Shown here one piece after another: positions 40,891 through 49,180 of a stretch of 64,000 bases of DNA. Position 1 is the stretch's first letter, and each line of letters begins with the position of its first letter. The stretch covers positions 187,650 to 251,649 of the forward strand of contig PLHW01000008.1 of NCBI GenBank assembly GCA_003139095.1, written 5' to 3'. The position numbers were made by a program, and so were the translations under genes. The DNA is from Acidobacteriaceae bacterium. Its GTDB lineage: Bacteria; Acidobacteriota; Terriglobia; Terriglobales; Acidobacteriaceae. The notes below the pieces were generated by a model. It did no database searches. It saw only the letters and a list, made by a program, of their open reading frames with translations, and had not been told where the DNA came from.

Positions 40891-42336
40891 ATGTTCGAGA
40901 TGTCGAAGCTGATGGAGATCTGGATCTGGGTGGGCCTTGGAGTTCTTGTACTGATGTTCATCCTGAGCGCGCTGGCGCGGCTGTACCGCAAGGCGGGACC
41001 GCATGAGGCGCTGATCGTGTACGGGTTTCGCGGAACGCGCGTAGTGCAGGGACACGGCACGGTCATCTTTCCGATGGTGGAAAACTGCCGCGATCTTTCG
41101 CTCGAGCTGATGTCGTTTGACGTGGCGCCGCAGCAAGACTTGTACACCAAGCAGGGCGTGGCGGTGACGGTGGAAGCCGTCGCACAAATCAAGGTGAAGT
41201 CGGACAAAGAGTCGATTCTGACGGCGGCCGAGCAGTTTCTGACCAAGAGCGACCAGGAGCGCGAAGGCCTGATTCGCCTGGTGATGGAAGGTCACTTGCG
41301 CGGCATCATTGGGCAGCTCACGGTGGAAGAAATTGTGAAGCAGCCGGAGATGGTAGGCGACCGCATGCGCGCAACTTGCGCGGATGACATGAACAAGATG
41401 GGACTGGAAGTGATCTCGTTCACGATTAAAGAAGTGCGCGACAAGAACGAGTACATCACGAACATGGGCAAGCCCGACGTGGCGCGGATCAAGCGCGACG
41501 CGGACGTGGCGACTGCGGAAGCGGAGCGCGACACGGCCATACGGCGCGCGGTGGCGACGCGCGAATCGGCGGTGGCGAAAGCGCAGGCCGACCAGGAGCG
41601 CGTGCTGGCGGAGACGGTCTCGCAGGCCAAGCAGGCCGAGGCGCAGCGCGATCTGGAGATCAAGAAAGCGCAGTACCTCGAAGTCACCAAGAAGCAGCAG
41701 GCGCAGGCTGACAAGGCCTACGACATCCAGACCAACATCATGCAGCAGCAGGTGATCGCGGAGCAGGTGCGGGTGCAGCAGGTGGAAAAAGAGGGCCAGG
41801 TCAAAGTGCAGGAAGCCGAAATCAATCGCCGCGAAAAAGAATTGGTTGCAACGGTGCTGAAGCAGGCCGAAGTCGAACGCCAGCGCATCGAAACGCTCGC
41901 CAACGCCGAGAAGAACCGCCTGATGGCCGAAGCCGAGGGGCACGCGTCGTCGATCCGGCAGCAGGGCGAGGCCGAGGCCGAAATCATTTTCAAGAAGGGC
42001 GAGGCCGAAGCGAAAGCGATGAACGTGAAGGCCGAGGCGTATCAGGGGTACAACCAGGCCGCGGTGATCGACAAGCTGTTTACGGGCATGCCGGAAATCG
42101 TAAGGGCGCTGGCGGCCCCACTGGCAAACGTGGACAAGATCACGATCGTTTCCACGGGGAATGGCGATGCCTCGGGCATGAACAAGATCACTGGCGATAT
42201 CGCGAAGATGGCGGCACAGGTGCCGGCGCTGTTTGAAACGCTGAGCGGCATGCCGCTCGGCGAGTTGCTGGGCAAGGTGCGGCAGATTGGCGACAAGTCG
42301 CCGAAATCGACGGAACCGGGGAATGGCGCGAAGTAG
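40891..42336 (+). CDS. floT: Flotillin-family protein, 481 aa
   Basis: One N-terminal membrane segment (IWIWVGLGVLVLMFILSALA) is followed by a SPFH/Band-7 domain (HEALIVYGFRGTRVVQGHGT, LTVEEIVKQPEMVGDRMR, MGLEVISFTIKEVRDKNEYI). A long coiled coil rich in Ala, Glu, Gln and Lys (residues about 200-390) with repeated EAE motifs follows, as in flotillins. The C-terminus is Gly/Met-rich. Flotillins organise membrane microdomains and scaffold signalling or secretion complexes. TAGGAGG precedes the ATG. Neighbours are an NfeD-like protein, a glycine-zipper peptide and PspA. Confidence 0.93.
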   Translation: MFEMSKLMEIWIWVGLGVLVLMFILSALARLYRKAGPHEALIVYGFRGTRVVQGHGTVIFPMVENCRDLSLELMSFDVAPQQDLYTKQGVAVTVEAVAQIKVKSDKESILTAAEQFLTKSDQEREGLIRLVMEGHLRGIIGQLTVEEIVKQPEMVGDRMRATCADDMNKMGLEVISFTIKEVRDKNEYITNMGKPDVARIKRDADVATAEAERDTAIRRAVATRESAVAKAQADQERVLAETVSQAKQAEAQRDLEIKKAQYLEVTKKQQAQADKAYDIQTNIMQQQVIAEQVRVQQVEKEGQVKVQEAEINRREKELVATVLKQAEVERQRIETLANAEKNRLMAEAEGHASSIRQQGEAEAEIIFKKGEAEAKAMNVKAEAYQGYNQAAVIDKLFTGMPEIVRALAAPLANVDKITIVSTGNGDASGMNKITGDIAKMAAQVPALFETLSGMPLGELLGKVRQIGDKSPKSTEPGNGAK

Positions 42337-42337
42337 C

Positions 42338-42370
42338 CGGTCGCTAGAACGGTCGTCGGTCGTCGGCGAA
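42338..42370. repeat. Heptamer-type repeat
   Basis: CGGTCGC, then after five bases CGGTCGT, CGGTCGT, CGGCGAA. It begins right after the flotillin stop. Confidence 0.65.
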
Positions 42371-42429
42371 CTGAATGTGTTCGCCAACGACCGGCTGCCA
42401 ACAACCAACCACAGATTTCAGGAGGATCC

Positions 42430-42606
42430 ATGCAGGACGAGGTGCATCACGCAAGATCGCTGGGACTTTCGGTCGCGCTGGGAGGCGCCATGGGCGCAGC
42501 CATAGGTGCGGCTACGGGACACATGGGCGTATGGGTCGCCGCGGGAATCGCACTTTACATCGCGATCACAATTGTGGGCGGCGCCTGGAAAACAAATCGC
42601 AACTGA
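42430..42606 (+). CDS. Small glycine-zipper membrane protein, 58 aa
   Basis: GGAGG lies four bases before ATG 42430. The product has a short polar start (MQDEVHHARSLG), a Gly/Ala-zipper helix (SVALGGAMGAAIGAATGHMG) and a second hydrophobic helix (VWVAAGIALYIAITIVGGAW) ending KTNRN. Glycine zippers pack transmembrane helices into oligomers. Its place between flotillin and PspA suggests a membrane partner in the same module. No family is recognised. Confidence 0.75.
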   Translation: MQDEVHHARSLGLSVALGGAMGAAIGAATGHMGVWVAAGIALYIAITIVGGAWKTNRN

Positions 42607-42636
42607 GGCGGGATTCTGCCGCAACGTGCTGCGCGG

Positions 42637-42671
42637 AACCGCGAACAACCAACGACGAACCACCAACAGCG
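42637..42671. repeat. Heptamer array, 5 units
   Basis: AACCGCG, AACAACC, AACGACG, AACCACC, AACAGCG, between the glycine-zipper gene and pspA. Confidence 0.78.
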
Positions 42672-42680
42672 AGGTGCTTT

Positions 42681-43340
42681 ATGGCATTACTGGAGCGCGT
42701 TTCAACGTTAGTGCGGGCTAACCTCAACGACCTGATCGACCAGGCCGAGGATCCGGAAAAGATGATCAAGCAGGTTATTCTCGACATGCAGAACCAGCTT
42801 CTGCAAGTCAAAACGCAGGTCGCGATCGCGATCGCCGATCAGCACCTGCTGGAAAAAAAGAAGTTGGAGAACGACGACAAAGTGCAGGAGTGGATGCGCA
42901 AGGCGGAGTTGTCCGTCGATAAGAAGCAGGACGACCTGGCACGCGCGTCCCTGCTCCGGGTGGAAAGCTATCGCGAAATGAGCGCCGGCTTTACGCAGCA
43001 AGTGGAGGACCAGAAAGCGCAGGTCGAGAACTTGAAGGCTGCGCTGCGCAAGTTAGAGCAGAAACTGGCCGAGGCGAACACCAAGGCCGATTTGCTGATT
43101 GCGCAGCATCGCCGAGCCCGCGCCGCCAGCAGGGCTAACGACGCGCATTCGGGCATGAGTGCGAATGCGAAGTCGGCGACATTTGACCGCATGAAGCGCA
43201 AAGTGGCGCGCGAAGAAGCGGTGGGCCAGGCCAAAGCGGAGTTGCTGGCTGACGACGTGGACGACCGCATCGCCGCACTCGAGAAAGAGGATCGCATCGA
43301 GCAGTTGCTGACGGAGTTGAAGACGAAGCGCGGCGCGTAG
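42681..43340 (+). CDS. pspA: PspA/IM30 family protein, 219 aa
   Basis: Almost entirely coiled-coil, with the PspA start LLERVSTLVRANLNDLIDQ, then AEDPEKMIKQVILDMQ and later RMKRKVAREEAVGQAKAEL. PspA/IM30 proteins are ESCRT-III-like, bind anionic membranes and repair damage. GAGGTG precedes ATG 42681. It is the last gene of the regulator-NfeD-flotillin-zipper-PspA cluster. The PspC-type protein of this window is 38 kb away. Confidence 0.94.
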   Translation: MALLERVSTLVRANLNDLIDQAEDPEKMIKQVILDMQNQLLQVKTQVAIAIADQHLLEKKKLENDDKVQEWMRKAELSVDKKQDDLARASLLRVESYREMSAGFTQQVEDQKAQVENLKAALRKLEQKLAEANTKADLLIAQHRRARAASRANDAHSGMSANAKSATFDRMKRKVAREEAVGQAKAELLADDVDDRIAALEKEDRIEQLLTELKTKRGA

Positions 43341-43427
43341 ACGGCGCCGGCACGGACTACGAGGGCGAAGGCCCTTCGGTGTTCAAACAAACAAGTGCCG
43401 GAATGTTTCTTGAAAGGAGCACGAAAC

Positions 43428-45158
43428 GTGAAACGTGTGCTGATTTGTGCAGTCCTCTTATACGCGGCGGCCTTTGCGCAGGCGCAGAACATTGCGGGCG
43501 ACTGGCAGGGCACGCTCAGCGCGAACGGAGCAGAGTTGCGCCTTGTGTTGCACATCGTCCAAAACGCGGATGGCACCTACAAAGCCACGCTCGATAGCGT
43601 CGACCAGGGGGCAAATGGAATTCCGGTGACTTCCATCGCGATCAAAAACGCGAGTTTGAACTTGACGATCGACGCCGTGCATGGGACCTACGAGGGCAAA
43701 GTCTCCGCCGATGCGAGCAAGATTGAGGGCATGTGGACGCAGCGGCAGGCGCTGCCGCTGACCTTCAAGCGCGCAGCCGCGCCCATTAAGACCGAACACA
43801 AACCGGCGAAGCCCTCCGACATCGATGGCGACTGGCTGGGAACGATTGACACGAGCATGGGGAAGCTCCGCGTCGTATTTCATATCACCAATACCGAGGA
43901 TGGCTTAATAGCGACGCTTGACAGCCTCGATCAGGGCGCGAACGGCATTCCGGCGACGAGCGTGTCGCGGAATGGCTCGTCGCTCAAGGTGGAAGTCAAG
44001 TCCATCAATGGTTCGTTTGACGGCAAGATCGGCGGCGATCTCAACGTCATCGATGGCACGTGGACGCAGATGGGCAATTCTTTTCCGCTCGTGCTTAAGC
44101 GGGTGAAAAATTCGGGGGAACTGGAACGGCGACGGCCGCAGAATCCGGCGAAGCCGTATCCATACAAGGAAACGGAAGTTTCGTTCGACAACAAAGCTGC
44201 CGGGGTAACGCTGGCGGCGACGCTCACCGCGCCACCGGGCGCTGGGCCGTTTCCCGCGGCGGTGCTCATCACTGGCTCGGGGCCGCATGATCGCGATGAG
44301 ACCCTCATGGGCCACGAGCCTTTCCTCGTGCTGGCCGACTATTTGACGCGCAAGGGCATTGTTGTTTTGCGGGCGGACAAACGCGGCTGCGGAAAATCCA
44401 AAGGCGATTACGCGGCGGCCACCACGATCGACTTCGCGTCCGACGCCGACGCGGCCGTGGCCTACCTGAAAACTCGCGCCGAGGTTAACCAGCATAAGAT
44501 CGGTCTCATCGGGCACAGCGAAGGAGGAATTGTTGCGCCCATGGCGGCTGCGGGCAATCCTGACGTCGCCTTCGTGGTGATGATGGCGGGTCCCGGCGTG
44601 CGGGGAGATGAGATTCTACCCGCGCAACTGATTCTCATTTCCGAGGCCGCGGGAGAAAGCCATGACAAGGCGGAAAAAGATGCGGCTGATGAGCGCACAA
44701 TGCTGGCCCTGATTGAGAGCGAGAAAGATGACGCCGCGCTGAATAAAGAGTTGCGCGAGAAGCTAGCAGGGAAAATTCCAGAAGGCCAGATTGACGCGCA
44801 AATCAAGACGATCACGTCGCCCTGGTTCCGCCAGTTCATCGCCTACGATCCGGCGCCGACGCTACGAAAACTGACCTGCCCGGTGCTCGCTATAAATGGC
44901 GAAAAGGATTTGCAGGTGCCGCCGGATCAGAACCTTCCCGTCATTCGAAAAGCGCTGGCCGATGCGGGCAACAAAAATTTCGAGGTCGACGAACTGCCGG
45001 GCCTGAACCATTTGTTTCAGACCGCAAAAACCGGTGCGGTCAGCGAGTATGGCGAGATTGAAGAAACCATGGCGCCCGTGGCTTTGGATAAGATCGCAAT
45101 CTGGATCGTGAAGCAAACCGCCAGCAACACCAACACCGTCGCGACTCAGGTGCGCTAG
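43428..45158 (+). CDS. Exported alpha/beta hydrolase with duplicated N-terminal domain, 576 aa
   Basis: GTG 43428 is preceded by AGGAG and opens a signal peptide (KRVLICAVLLYAAAFAQA). Two copies of a domain of about 95 residues follow, beginning IAGDWQGTLSANG and IDGDWLGTIDTSM, each with DSxDQGANGIPxTS and GxWTQ motifs. Then comes an alpha/beta hydrolase domain with GSGPHDRDET, RADKRGCGKSKGDY, nucleophile elbow GLIGHSEGGIVAP, acid in INGEKDLQVPP and base in LPGLNHLFQ. It is probably a periplasmic esterase or peptidase of the S9/S15-like type. The substrate is unknown. Confidence 0.9.
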   Translation: MKRVLICAVLLYAAAFAQAQNIAGDWQGTLSANGAELRLVLHIVQNADGTYKATLDSVDQGANGIPVTSIAIKNASLNLTIDAVHGTYEGKVSADASKIEGMWTQRQALPLTFKRAAAPIKTEHKPAKPSDIDGDWLGTIDTSMGKLRVVFHITNTEDGLIATLDSLDQGANGIPATSVSRNGSSLKVEVKSINGSFDGKIGGDLNVIDGTWTQMGNSFPLVLKRVKNSGELERRRPQNPAKPYPYKETEVSFDNKAAGVTLAATLTAPPGAGPFPAAVLITGSGPHDRDETLMGHEPFLVLADYLTRKGIVVLRADKRGCGKSKGDYAAATTIDFASDADAAVAYLKTRAEVNQHKIGLIGHSEGGIVAPMAAAGNPDVAFVVMMAGPGVRGDEILPAQLILISEAAGESHDKAEKDAADERTMLALIESEKDDAALNKELREKLAGKIPEGQIDAQIKTITSPWFRQFIAYDPAPTLRKLTCPVLAINGEKDLQVPPDQNLPVIRKALADAGNKNFEVDELPGLNHLFQTAKTGAVSEYGEIEETMAPVALDKIAIWIVKQTASNTNTVATQVR

Positions 45159-45178
45159 AACCCTAACGAGAAACTCCC

Positions 45179-45631
45179 ATGCGCAAAATCTTCCACTTCG
45201 ACTCTGCCGACGCGCCCTACATTGCGGACGCCGCGGTGCTTTGCTGTTTCGACTATCGCATCAGCACCGCGGTGCGGAAATTTCTGAAGAAGCAAAACAT
45301 TGAGCGATCTGACATGATTGTCGTCGCGGGCGGCGCCAAGACGCTGGCCTCGCCGCGCAACGACTTCGAGCAGGACTTCATCCTCGAGCAGGTCCGAATG
45401 TCGATCCGGCTGCACCAAAGCAAGCGGGTGCTGGTGATGAGTCACTCCGACTGCGCGACTTATGGCGGCCTGGCGTACTTCAAAGGCGATCGCGCCGCCG
45501 AAGCCGCGCACCATCGCGCCGAACTGCTGCGCGCCGCCGAACTTGTGAGTGCGAACTTCGCTGGCGTCTCCGTCGAGCCGTACTTTGTGAAGTTCGATGG
45601 GGTCTGGGAAATAAAGGCGGAAAAGGGCTAG
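45179..45631 (+). CDS. Beta-carbonic-anhydrase-like protein, 150 aa
   Basis: Carries the paired motifs of beta-class carbonic anhydrases in compact form: AVLCCFDYRIS (C-x-D-x-R) and VMSHSDCATYGG (H-x2-C), which bind zinc. The stretch DMIVVAGGAKTLASP fits the intervening strand. At 150 residues it is shorter than classical enzymes, and whether it hydrates CO2 is uncertain. It lies 20 bases after the exported hydrolase gene. Confidence 0.72.
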   Translation: MRKIFHFDSADAPYIADAAVLCCFDYRISTAVRKFLKKQNIERSDMIVVAGGAKTLASPRNDFEQDFILEQVRMSIRLHQSKRVLVMSHSDCATYGGLAYFKGDRAAEAAHHRAELLRAAELVSANFAGVSVEPYFVKFDGVWEIKAEKG

Positions 45632-45682
45632 AGGCCGCCGCCCGGCCATGCTTCCGCGTCAACCCGGCGATTCCATGCACGC

Positions 45683-45711
45683 TTGCATGTATTAGCCATT
45701 TGGCGTATTAT
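45683..45711 (+). promoter_or_regulatory. Promoter of the Xre/RES operon
   Basis: TTGCAT (45683-45688), a 17-bp spacer and TATTAT (45706-45711), 19 bases before the antitoxin start. Confidence 0.6.
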
Positions 45712-45730
45712 GAAAAGCCACGAGGCTAAT

Positions 45731-46165
45731 ATGACTTCCGCCGTGATTGCCGAAGTGCTCGGGGGCAAGAAAACCCTGGGCCGATCGATCAAGAACTTCG
45801 CCGACCTTGCCGACTTGATTCGCCGAGGATTGCCATCCGGCTCTCTGCTCGTGCTGGGCGAAAAACTCGATCTCAAGAATGCCGCGCTTTCGGAGAAACT
45901 CGGCATTCCGCAGCGCACTTTAACTCGACGCCTCAGCCGCCATTCCCGTCTCACTGCCGCCGAGTCGGACCGAACCGTGCGCCTGGCGCGGGTTTACGCC
46001 ACTGCCGTCGAAATGATCGGAAACGCAGAGAAGGCCGCGCAGTGGCTTCGCACGCCCAATCGCGCGCTCGGCGGCGCGGTTCCTATCGACCAACTCGATA
46101 CCGATCTCGGCGCGAGAGAAGTCGAAAACATTCTTGGCCGCATCGCGTACGGCGTGTACAGCTGA
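45731..46165 (+). CDS. Xre/MbcA/ParS-type antitoxin (DUF2384), 144 aa
   Basis: Antitoxin of RES-domain toxins. The N-terminal HTH region (LKNAALSEKLGIPQRTLTRR, LSRHSRLTAAESDRTVRLAR) is followed by the DUF2384 toxin-binding part (AAQWLRTPNRALGGAVPIDQ, REVENILGRIAYGVYS). ATG 45731 is preferred because GAGGC lies just before it. It pairs with the RES-domain gene 54 bases downstream and should autorepress the promoter upstream. Confidence 0.9.
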   Translation: MTSAVIAEVLGGKKTLGRSIKNFADLADLIRRGLPSGSLLVLGEKLDLKNAALSEKLGIPQRTLTRRLSRHSRLTAAESDRTVRLARVYATAVEMIGNAEKAAQWLRTPNRALGGAVPIDQLDTDLGAREVENILGRIAYGVYS

Positions 46166-46219
46166 TGGCAATGAGTCGAACAAACGCGGACAGTCTGACG
46201 ACGGGATGGCGATTGAGCG

Positions 46220-46678
46220 ATGAAACTTTGGAGAATCTGCCGGGCCATCCACGCTGCTGGAGCTTTTTCGGGCGATGGCGCCCGCCTCTACGGAGGCCGC
46301 TGGAATAGCCCGGGAGTTAAAGTGGTTTACGCTTCCTCGTCTCTCGCCTTAGCCGCGATCGAGACGTTTGTCCACCTGGAACCCAATCTGCGGCCCGACG
46401 ACCTCGTGTCCATCGAGGCGGAGATTCCCGAAGGCCTCGGCATCGAGCGTCTCAATCCGCATTCCCTCCCCCGTAAATGGCATGAGCTAAGAGACGACTC
46501 CATAAAGGCCTTGGGCGATCATTGGGTCCGTGGCGGAAAGACGATCGCGCTGCTGGTTCCGTCCGCGGCCATTCGCGGCGAGTGGAATGCCCTGATCAAT
46601 CCTGAACACGCGGACTTCCGCAAGCTCAAGATCGAAAAACCGGCTGCGTTTGAATTCGATCTGCGAATGTTTCGCTAA
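46220..46678 (+). CDS. RES-domain toxin, 152 aa
   Basis: RES toxins deplete cellular NAD+. The family signatures are clear: LWRICRAIHAAGAFSGDGAR, LYGGRWNSPGVKVVYASSSL, ALAAIETFVHLEP, and the C-terminal NALINPEHADFRKLKI and FEFDLRMFR. The length is normal and no frameshift is seen, so toxin and antitoxin both appear intact. It converges with rmuC. Confidence 0.93.
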   Translation: MKLWRICRAIHAAGAFSGDGARLYGGRWNSPGVKVVYASSSLALAAIETFVHLEPNLRPDDLVSIEAEIPEGLGIERLNPHSLPRKWHELRDDSIKALGDHWVRGGKTIALLVPSAAIRGEWNALINPEHADFRKLKIEKPAAFEFDLRMFR

Positions 46679-46703
46679 GTCCAAGAGGCCGAGGTTCAGG
46701 GTG

Positions 46704-48068
46704 TTACGCGCTGGCTTTGTCGATCAAAGGCATCTGCTTGTTCTCCACGCGCAGCGCGGTTGTAGCTGACGCAGCCGCATCCGCTGCCGCGTCCAGTTCC
46801 AACTGCTCCTGGCCGCTCAACGCCGTCACTTTGCCCCGATAGGTTTTCAAGTGCCGTTGCGCAGTCTCGAACGCTTCCTGTGCCTTGCTCAGATTTTTGC
46901 CGACATTCTCGAACTGGTTCTGGAAAAAGTCGAACGACTTCGTAGCCTTCGCCAGTTCGGCCCGGCTCTTCTCAAAGCGGCTCGCGACTTCATACCACTT
47001 ATGCACCAGCGCAATCGTATGCAGCGTCATCAGCAGCGTATTTGGGGAGACCGGAAACACATGCTGCTGGTTCATCCAGTCGCCAAGCTCGCGATTGCGA
47101 ATCACTTCCATATAGAGCGTCTCGCTCGGCAAATACATGAGCGCGATTTCGGTTGTTCCGTTCTCCGGTTGGATGTACTGTTGAATCCGCTTTGCCTCCG
47201 CCTTCATCACCCGCACCAGAGCCACGCGCGCCTCGGCAATCTCCGCTTCATCGTTGCTCTCGAAGAGCGCAATCACCTGCTCGCGCGGAAATTTCGCATC
47301 GATTGGCAGCTTGCGATCCGGAAAATAAATCACGGCATCGGCGCGTCCACCGCCCTCACCAGGCGATGCCTGCAGGGCAAACATATGCGACGGCAGAAAA
47401 TCCGCCAGCAGCCGCTCCAGACTCGCTTCGCCAAATTGCCCGCGCAGATGCGGCAGCTTGAGCAGATTGTTCAAATCGTTGATCGAATGTCCCAGCGTGC
47501 TGACCTCTTTCAGTTGCTCTTCGGCGGCCCGCAGATGCTGCTGTACTTTTTCGAATTGCGCGAATCCCTCCTTGATGTTCTGATCGAGTTTGACCTGCAC
47601 CTGCTCGGTAATGGCGGCCAACTTAGCATCCACGCGGTCGCGAATGCCTTCGAGGCTCTGCGCGGTCTGCTGGTTCAATCCCTGAAATTCCACCTTGAGT
47701 TGCTGCGTCGTCAGCAACAAAGAACTCGTCAACTCCCGTCTCCCGTCGCCCAGACTCCGGTTCTGCTCTTCCCGGCCCGCCGCCAATTGCTGCTCCACCG
47801 CACCGCGAATCTCTGAAAACCCTTGCTGGATGCGGTCTGTCACCTGCTGTCGCAGGTCCCCTTTAGTCTGCTCCAGGCGGGTGGCCATGTCGGCAGTGCT
47901 GAGACTGATCTTCTGGCCAAGGGTCGTATCGAGCCTTTCGAGCGCGCCGGCAACCTCCGCCTTTACATCCACTTGCGCGGAGGCAGAAAAGCGACGCAAT
48001 AGAAGGGCCGAAAACCCAAGCCCAGCAAGGGTTCCGGCGAGAACGGTAACCAGCAGTATGGTCTCCAT
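46704..48068 (-). CDS. rmuC: DNA recombination protein RmuC, 454 aa
   Basis: One N-terminal membrane helix (LLVTVLAGTLAGLGFSALLL) and a long coiled coil (about 40-180) precede the RmuC nuclease-like domain. That domain shows HLRGQFGEASLERLLADFLP and the PD-(D/E)xK-type ADAVIYFPDRKLPIDAKFP, then ALVHKWYEVASRFEKS. RmuC limits inversions between short repeats in E. coli. The length is usual. Confidence 0.94.
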   Translation of the reverse strand: METILLVTVLAGTLAGLGFSALLLRRFSASAQVDVKAEVAGALERLDTTLGQKISLSTADMATRLEQTKGDLRQQVTDRIQQGFSEIRGAVEQQLAAGREEQNRSLGDGRRELTSSLLLTTQQLKVEFQGLNQQTAQSLEGIRDRVDAKLAAITEQVQVKLDQNIKEGFAQFEKVQQHLRAAEEQLKEVSTLGHSINDLNNLLKLPHLRGQFGEASLERLLADFLPSHMFALQASPGEGGGRADAVIYFPDRKLPIDAKFPREQVIALFESNDEAEIAEARVALVRVMKAEAKRIQQYIQPENGTTEIALMYLPSETLYMEVIRNRELGDWMNQQHVFPVSPNTLLMTLHTIALVHKWYEVASRFEKSRAELAKATKSFDFFQNQFENVGKNLSKAQEAFETAQRHLKTYRGKVTALSGQEQLELDAAADAAASATTALRVENKQMPLIDKASA

Positions 48069-48169
48069 GGTAAGTGGCTTGGCTGAATTCTAGAGGCTAG
48101 CGTGAGAGTTGGGAAGCGGAAGTTTGCATATTTCGCTCGCGTGCCTTGCAGCGCAGGTTTGATCGAACA

Positions 48170-49078
48170 ATGTTTTTTCGGGCCCTGGTCCTTTCACTGG
48201 CGATCACAGCGCTCCATGCGCCGAGCAGTTATGCACAATCTGCGCGCCCTCCGGCGAGTGCTGAGGCCAATCCGGCTTCCGATCGCGAACCCGGCGTTCA
48301 GCACTCGCTGTCTTCTCCTTTGCCCGCTCTTACTTTTGACGCGCACGAAGATTCTGCCGCGGAAAGTACGCTTCTCGACCTGGTGAACCAGAGCCGTCGC
48401 GAGGCTGGGGTGGCGCCTCTGAACATGGAAGAGAACTTGCGGCAGGCGGCACGGGCACATGCGCGACTGATGGTCGCAAAGCAGCAGCTCGAACATCAAT
48501 TTGCCGACGAATTGCCGTTGCTACAAAGAATCGCCGAGGTCAGCAGTCTTCGCCTGGATCGCGCCGGGGAGAACATTGCGAACGCGACCTGCGCGGATGG
48601 CGCGCATCAGGCCCTGCTGCTCTCGCCGCCGCACCGGAAAAATCTTCTGGACGCAAACTTCAATCGAGCGGGGATTGCGGCGATCTGGAGCCGCGGGCGT
48701 CTCTATGTGGTTCAGGATTTTGCGCACGAGGTGCCGTCGTACTCTGCACGGGCGGCCGATGAAATCGTGGCAAATTCTTTGAACCAGCAGCGCCGAAGCG
48801 CAGGATTGCCGCAGCTCGCCGAGGCAAGCCCTTCCCATCTTGACGAAGCGGCGTGCGAACTCGCGCAACAGGAACGGCCGAGCGCTCGCCTGCTGGCCGC
48901 AACCTATGCCAACCGAAAGATCATCACCTACACGCAAAGCCAGCCGGAGCTGTTGCCCGCCGCCGCGTCACACGTGGTCGCAGATCCCAATCTTCATCAG
49001 TTCGCGATTGGCTCGTGCTACGCGCGGAATGCGGCATATCCTACGGGAATTTACTGGGTCGCAATTCTGCTGAATTAA
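48170..49078 (+). CDS. Secreted CAP-superfamily protein, 302 aa
   Basis: The signal peptide (MFFRALVLSLAITALHAPSSYAQ) is followed by a CAP/SCP domain at about residues 75-210: LLDLVNQSRREAGVAPLNME, ARAHARLMVAKQQLEHQF, AGENIANA and LSPPHRKNLLDANFNRAGIA, with the His/Glu positions of the cavity present. A further region of about 100 residues carries a second, weaker repeat (NSLNQQRRSAGLPQLAEAS). ATG 48170 is chosen over an upstream in-frame TTG. Extracellular role unknown. Confidence 0.86.
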   Translation: MFFRALVLSLAITALHAPSSYAQSARPPASAEANPASDREPGVQHSLSSPLPALTFDAHEDSAAESTLLDLVNQSRREAGVAPLNMEENLRQAARAHARLMVAKQQLEHQFADELPLLQRIAEVSSLRLDRAGENIANATCADGAHQALLLSPPHRKNLLDANFNRAGIAAIWSRGRLYVVQDFAHEVPSYSARAADEIVANSLNQQRRSAGLPQLAEASPSHLDEAACELAQQERPSARLLAATYANRKIITYTQSQPELLPAAASHVVADPNLHQFAIGSCYARNAAYPTGIYWVAILLN

Positions 49079-49180
49079 TTTGACCTTGCCTGTGCGCGCA
49101 TCTGTGAGCTCTCGGATTCAAGCTTTTATCCGCAGCATCCAATCTCCTGGGCGAATCGGTGTTACGCTGCCCACAGCCTC

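Noticed and set aside
40879..42408. Minus-strand 509-codon frame opposite the flotillin gene
   Set aside because: Leu/Phe/His-rich mirror of the coiled-coil codons. The flotillin reading is unmistakable.
45179..45631. Calling the short Cys/His protein a certain carbonic anhydrase
   Set aside because: Both zinc motifs are present, but the protein is shorter than classical enzymes, so only similarity is claimed.
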